Below are positions 58,586-64,000 of a stretch of DNA of 64,000 nt, one piece after another (the stretch's first letter is position 1; every line of letters starts with the position of its first letter). The position numbers were made by a program, and so were the translations under genes. The DNA is from Streptococcus oralis (GTDB taxonomy: Bacteria > Bacillota > Bacilli > Lactobacillales > Streptococcaceae), in contig NZ_RJPK01000002.1 in assembly GCF_003943415.1 (NCBI RefSeq), forward strand, positions 313,878 through 377,877. Direction: 5' to 3'. The notes under the pieces were generated by a model. The model had not been told where the DNA came from, ran no database searches, and worked only from the letters and a program-made list of their open reading frames with translations.

Positions 58586-59832
58586 TCTATTCCTTCCATA
58601 AAGTATATCGCTTGTAACCGAACACTATTTGCTGCTTTGCAGATAGCTTCTTTGTCAACTTGGTTTAATTTTTCAACCCAACTGTCAAAATCTGATGTAG
58701 ATTTCCCTAACAGACTATTCAAATAAATTCGCTCGATTAGTGAGGTCTGACTATCTTGCGCAAGCAACAAGGTTCTGCGAATCATCTCCTTGGTCTGTTC
58801 AATCTCCAAATCTGTAAAATTACCTTTTTTTAGTTCAAGTAATTGATGATTCATCAATTTTCTGGCTTGATTGCGATTTCCCCGATCAATGCCAGCATAC
58901 ATCCTCAATTGACCACTAAATAAATCCAATTGACTGGAGATAGTGTAGGCTAGACCAGCATTTTCACGAACATTTGTAAAAAGCTTAGAATGAGCAAAAC
59001 CACCTAATAGACCATTCATTACTACCATAGCTAAATGATACTTGTCTCCATAGCTCGTAGAACAATGGTAAGCCAATTCCAAAACGGATTGGCCTACATT
59101 CTTACGAATCATTCCTTCCCGAAGGACATTTGAATATGGTTGCTTATACTGAGGCTGGACATCAATTTGACGCCCATTAAAGGAGAATGACCTCAACCAC
59201 TCCTTCACTTCTACTTCATTAAAATCACCTAAGAAAAAGAAATCAATCCGATCATTTTTCAGAGCATCTTGAAAGCAAGTGTAGCTACTCCCCGGAGACT
59301 CATTTGAAATACGTTTTCGCAAATCACTGTATCTCAATTGAAGACGCTCATCATGGAAGAACAAGCAATCCAACTCCTTATGAGCAAAATAAAATGAATC
59401 ATCCATATCAGTAGCTAAGCTAGCCAATAATTGTTTTTTTTCAATTTCAAATAAGGCTGACTCAAAAGCACCATCTTGAACTAAGGGAGCAAATAAAGTC
59501 TGTTTCACCAATTCCAAAATTTGAGAAGTCAAGACATTCTTCTTACTCAAAAACTCATCCCGCACATAGGTAAATGTTAAGTCAAGAACATGTGCCTGTC
59601 CCCTACGATAAGAACTCGTAGAAATATCTGTTCCATACAAACTTGCTAAATATCTACGAAATGCTTGTGATGTTGGGTAAGCTTGATTTGCCGTCTCCAA
59701 CATACTCGCACTTAACATGCGTCCTGCTACTGTCTCAAGAGATAAGGGAACAGTAAAACGAACAGTGATTTTATTTGTTTTAAACTTTTTGGATTGAACA
59801 AAATGTGCTGAAATACCAGGCACTAACTCCAT
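58582..59832 (-). CDS. M16 family peptidase-like protein (YmfF-like, probably non-catalytic)
   Basis: A 416-residue insulinase-fold protein. It has the M16 C-terminal GGFAHSKLFTNVRENAGLAYTISSQ region (shown by SKLFTNVRENAGLAY, near 277-291). The zinc motif HxxEH is not visible at the N-terminus, so it is probably the partner subunit of the downstream catalytic M16 protein. First of the pair, upstream of rodZ. Confidence 0.85.
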   Translation of the reverse strand: MELVPGISAHFVQSKKFKTNKITVRFTVPLSLETVAGRMLSASMLETANQAYPTSQAFRRYLASLYGTDISTSSYRRGQAHVLDLTFTYVRDEFLSKKNVLTSQILELVKQTLFAPLVQDGAFESALFEIEKKQLLASLATDMDDSFYFAHKELDCLFFHDERLQLRYSDLRKRISNESPGSSYTCFQDALKNDRIDFFFLGDFNEVEVKEWLRSFSFNGRQIDVQPQYKQPYSNVLREGMIRKNVGQSVLELAYHCSTSYGDKYHLAMVVMNGLLGGFAHSKLFTNVRENAGLAYTISSQLDLFSGQLRMYAGIDRGNRNQARKLMNHQLLELKKGNFTDLEIEQTKEMIRRTLLLAQDSQTSLIERIYLNSLLGKSTSDFDSWVEKLNQVDKEAICKAANSVRLQAIYFMEGIE

Positions 59833-59990
59833 ACCTTACCTCCTTACATATAGAGTTCTATTATACCACGAAAATCAAAATTTTTCTTGTTCTCTTTATA
59901 GCTTTAAAGAGTAAAATCGTTTTCATTTTCAGTAATTTTGCTCACTTAATTCTAAGAAATATGGTATAATACCTTAGATTGAGGTAAATT

Positions 59991-60359
59991 ATGGAATACA
60001 AATTATTTGAAGAATTTATTACACTCCAAGCCCTTCTAAAAGAGCTTGGAATTATACAAAGCGGTGGTGCTATTAAATCCTTTTTGATGGAACATCAAGT
60101 TTACTTTAATGGTGAATTAGAAACTAGACGTGGGAAAAAAATCCGTATTGGAGATGAAATTGACATCCCTGATTTAAAGATTGACATCACCTTGACACAA
60201 CCAAGTTTAAAAGAGCAAGAAGAATACCAAGCAGATAAGATTGAAAAAGAGCGGATTGCTAAACTTGTCAAAGAGATGAATAAGGGTGTAAAGAAAGAAA
60301 AACAAAAAACTACTTTATCACCTAAAACCAAACAAGCTCCACGTTTTCCAGGAAGATAA
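59991..60359 (+). CDS. yaaA: S4-domain protein YaaA
   Basis: A 122-residue protein: S4 RNA-binding domain (about 10-70, [20 protein letters not shown] and [12 protein letters not shown]) followed by a Lys-rich tail. The yaaA-recF order near oriC is conserved in firmicutes. RNA binding is inferred from the fold; the role is unknown. Promoter TATAAT near 59963 and a GAGGT site support the start. Gap to recF is 2 bp. Confidence 0.9.
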   Translation: MEYKLFEEFITLQALLKELGIIQSGGAIKSFLMEHQVYFNGELETRRGKKIRIGDEIDIPDLKIDITLTQPSLKEQEEYQADKIEKERIAKLVKEMNKGVKKEKQKTTLSPKTKQAPRFPGR

Positions 60360-60361
60360 TC

Positions 60362-61453
60362 ATGTGGCTCCAACATTTAACAATGAAAACCTTTCGCAAC
60401 TATAAAGAGACGAAAATTGATTTTAATCCAAAATTAAACGTCTTTTTAGGTCAAAATGCACAAGGAAAGACCAATATTCTAGAAGCAATCTATTTCTTGG
60501 CCTTAACTCGTAGTCATCGTACTCGGACAGATAAAAATCTCATTCATTTTGATGAAGAACAACTCCATCTTTCTGGCTTGCTACAGAAAAAAACAGGTTC
60601 TATCCCTCTAGAAATTGATCTAACACCGAAAGGGCGTGTGACTAAAGTCAATCATTTAAAACAAGCTCGCCTCTCAGACTATATTGGACATATGAATGTG
60701 GTTCTCTTTGCACCTGAAGATCTCCAGTTAATTAAAGGAGCACCCTCCGTTCGTCGAAAGTTTATAGATATAGAACTGGGACAAATTAAACCAATCTACT
60801 TGTCAGACTTGTCAAACTATAACCACATACTCAAACAAAGAAATACCTACCTAAAATCCAGCCAAAAGATTGACGAAACATTTATGTCGGTCTTAGATGA
60901 TCAGTTAGTAGAGTATGGTTGTCGCGTCATAAAGCATCGTATAAAATTCATTAAAGACTTAGAGAAATTTGGTCAAAAAAAACACTTAGAAATTTCAAAC
61001 CAATCAGAAGAGTTGTCAATATCTTATCAATCAACTGTCAACTTCACTAATGAAGAAGTCTTAATGGATTCTTTTAAAATAGCTTTAGAGAAAAGTAGAT
61101 CAAGAGATTTATTTAAAAAGAATACTGGTATTGGCCCTCATCGAGATGACATTGCTTTCTATATCAATGGTATGGATGCTAGTTTTGGAAGTCAAGGTCA
61201 ACATCGCAGTCTTGTACTTTCTATCAAACTAGCAGAGATTGGACTAATGGAAAGTATTACCAACGAGTCTCCAATACTCTTGCTTGACGATGTTATGAGC
61301 GAACTTGACAGCACACGACAATTAAAATTACTAGAAACTATTTCACAATCTATCCAAACCTTTATCACAACAACAAGTTTAGACCACTTGCAAAACTTGC
61401 CAAAAAATCTTAGTATTTTCAATATCCAAAACGGTAAAATATCTGTAAATTAA
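60362..61453 (+). CDS. recF: DNA replication/repair protein RecF
   Basis: A 363-residue RecF: Walker [17 protein letters not shown] near 29-44, RSHRT near 52, the ABC-type signature GSQGQHRSL near 275-283 and Walker [14 protein letters not shown] near 304-316. It loads RecA at gaps as part of RecFOR. Lies just after yaaA and is convergent with guaB. Confidence 0.97.
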   Translation: MWLQHLTMKTFRNYKETKIDFNPKLNVFLGQNAQGKTNILEAIYFLALTRSHRTRTDKNLIHFDEEQLHLSGLLQKKTGSIPLEIDLTPKGRVTKVNHLKQARLSDYIGHMNVVLFAPEDLQLIKGAPSVRRKFIDIELGQIKPIYLSDLSNYNHILKQRNTYLKSSQKIDETFMSVLDDQLVEYGCRVIKHRIKFIKDLEKFGQKKHLEISNQSEELSISYQSTVNFTNEEVLMDSFKIALEKSRSRDLFKKNTGIGPHRDDIAFYINGMDASFGSQGQHRSLVLSIKLAEIGLMESITNESPILLLDDVMSELDSTRQLKLLETISQSIQTFITTTSLDHLQNLPKNLSIFNIQNGKISVN

Positions 61454-61472
61454 AATTGACACATTTGTAAAC

Positions 61473-61507
61473 AAAAAGAACTCCTGAATCTCAAGAGTTC
61501 TTTTTTA
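61473..61507. terminator. Bidirectional terminator, recF / guaB
   Basis: AAAAAGAACTC and GAGTTCTTTTTT form an 11-bp stem with an 11-base loop between the two convergent genes. Confidence 0.88.
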
Positions 61508-61511
61508 CTTC

Positions 61512-63041
<1,530 letters not shown>

Positions 63042-63043
63042 CT

Positions 63044-63071
63044 ATCATACCATTCTATGAAAATTTGTCAA
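63044..63071 (-). promoter_or_regulatory. guaB promoter
   Basis: Reading leftward: TTGACA (63071-63066), a 16-bp spacer, TATGAT with a TGn extension (63049-63044). Confidence 0.75.
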
Positions 63072-63093
63072 TTATATTTATGGTAGAAATCAT

Positions 63094-63132
63094 AAAAAAC
63101 TATCCCTGTGAACCTATGGAAGAGATAGTTTT
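63094..63132 (-). terminator. trpS terminator
   Basis: AAAACTATC and GATAGTTTT arms enclose a 19-base loop, followed leftward by TTT. It lies about 19 bp after the trpS stop. Confidence 0.7.
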
Positions 63133-63150
63133 ACGATTCATATTTATCTA

Positions 63151-64000
63151 TTATTTAAAATAATTTAGTCCCATTGCTTTCTTAACTTCAGATAAAGTTT
63201 GCCCCGCAACCTCACGCGCTTTCTCACTACCTTTTTGAAGCATATTGTAAACTTCTCCCATATCCTTAGCAAATTCGATACGGCGCTCACGAATAGGGCC
63301 AAGTTCGCGTTCTAATATTTCAAGTAGATAACGTTTCGTCTTCACATCACCAAGACCACCACGTTGATAATGTTCTTTCATATCCGCAATGCCTTGAGCA
63401 TCTTCTGGACGACCAAACACATCTAGATAATGGAAAACCATATTTCCTTCAATCTTACCTGGATCCTCCACTCGAATATGATCCGGATCAGTATACATGC
63501 TCATGACTTTTTTACGCAAAGTATCCGCATCATCTGCTAGATAAATACCATTATTAAGGGATTTAGACATTTTAGCATTTCCATCTAAACCTGGCAAACG
63601 CCCTGCTCTCTCATTTTCTGGATAAATACCTTCCGGCTCCACCAAGACCTCACAATTATAAGCATGATTAAAGGAACGAACAATCTCACGAGTTTGCTCA
63701 ATCATTGGTTTCTGATCTGTCCCAACAGGAACATAATTAGCCTTGAAGGCAGTAATATCTGCTGCTTGCGCAATCGGATAAACTAAAAATCCTGTCGGAA
63801 TACTTTCTCCAAACCCTTTCTGAGCGATCTCTGTTTTCACTGTAGGATTGCGCTCTAAACGTGCTAGTGACACCAAATTCATATAGTACATAGACAGTTC
63901 AGCTAACTCTGGAATCTGACTTTGAATAAAGATAGTTGATTTACTTGGATCTAATCCAACTGCTAGGTAATCTAAGGCAACATTCCCAATAGATTCTACA
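63151..64000 (-). CDS. trpS: Tryptophanyl-tRNA synthetase (5' end missing)
   Basis: The open frame runs to the right edge, so the N-terminus (with the HIGH motif) is outside. About 283 C-terminal residues are present, including [16 protein letters not shown] near the cut end, GYPIAQ-type segment [19 protein letters not shown], and the KMSKS signature [14 protein letters not shown]. It charges tRNA-Trp. A frame start at 63891 is an internal Met, not the real start. Confidence 0.96.
   Translation of the reverse strand, partial: VESIGNVALDYLAVGLDPSKSTIFIQSQIPELAELSMYYMNLVSLARLERNPTVKTEIAQKGFGESIPTGFLVYPIAQAADITAFKANYVPVGTDQKPMIEQTREIVRSFNHAYNCEVLVEPEGIYPENERAGRLPGLDGNAKMSKSLNNGIYLADDADTLRKKVMSMYTDPDHIRVEDPGKIEGNMVFHYLDVFGRPEDAQGIADMKEHYQRGGLGDVKTKRYLLEILERELGPIRERRIEFAKDMGEVYNMLQKGSEKAREVAGQTLSEVKKAMGLNYFK

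Overview
The window looks like a piece of a low-GC Firmicute chromosome from the mitis group of Streptococcus (S. mitis, S. oralis, S. infantis type), close to but distinct from S. pneumoniae. Gene families and most local gene order match the pneumococcal chromosome from the SP_2143 region to trpS, just counter-clockwise of oriC (recF, guaB and trpS lie at the right end). The choline-binding CHAP protein CbpD, AdcRCBA, the dlt operon, ComFA/ComFC and PcsB are all streptococcal markers. From memory of pneumococcal maps, the fucose-utilisation and glycerol loci and the cbpA/TCS06 locus are missing from their usual places. NAD-salvage genes, a thiolase and polA sit where pneumococcus has other content. 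The species assignment is inference.

Layout. 1-6.6 kb: an N-glycan trimming cluster (GH38 and GH125 mannosidases leftward, GH92 mannosidase rightward, GH29 fucosidase leftward). 6.6-7.3 kb: a noncoding stretch with two pairs of inverted DnaA boxes, ending in the arc promoter with a catabolite-response site. 7.3-13.8 kb: arginine deiminase operon arcA-arcB-arcC-arcD plus an M20 dipeptidase. A 145-bp nested inverted repeat lies between arcB and arcC. 13.9-22 kb: zinc uptake (adcRCBA) and teichoic-acid D-alanylation (dltXABCD), both leftward. 22.2-24.1 kb: hslO and dus. 24.1-28.5 kb: a DUF1275 membrane protein, a lipoprotein and a nadR-pnuC-Nudix NAD-salvage operon. 28.7-31.6 kb: ctsR-clpC. 31.7-34.6 kb: a thiamine-precursor ABC transporter behind a TPP riboswitch. 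34.7-46.8 kb: polA, cbpD, veg, dnaB, rplI, gdpP, thiolase, hpf, comFC and comFA, all leftward. 46.8-48.6 kb: yigZ and cysK, rightward. 48.7-59.8 kb: rpsB-tsf, mreC-mreD, pcsB, the ECF transporter core, pgsA, rodZ and two M16 peptidases, leftward. 60-61.5 kb: an S4-domain protein and recF, rightward. 61.5-64 kb: guaB and the 3' part of trpS, leftward.

Themes: host-glycan and arginine use (energy, ammonia), cell-envelope growth and modification (dlt, mreCD, pcsB, rodZ, cbpD), competence (cbpD, comFA, comFC) and core housekeeping. I saw no rRNA, tRNA, CRISPR array, insertion sequence or prophage, and no clearly new defence or mobile system. The most notable local features are a one-base frameshift splitting comFC, the DnaA-box palindromes 55-60 kb from recF, several genes whose -10 element lies 6-7 bp before the start codon (apparent leaderless mRNAs), and the folded repeat inside the arc operon.
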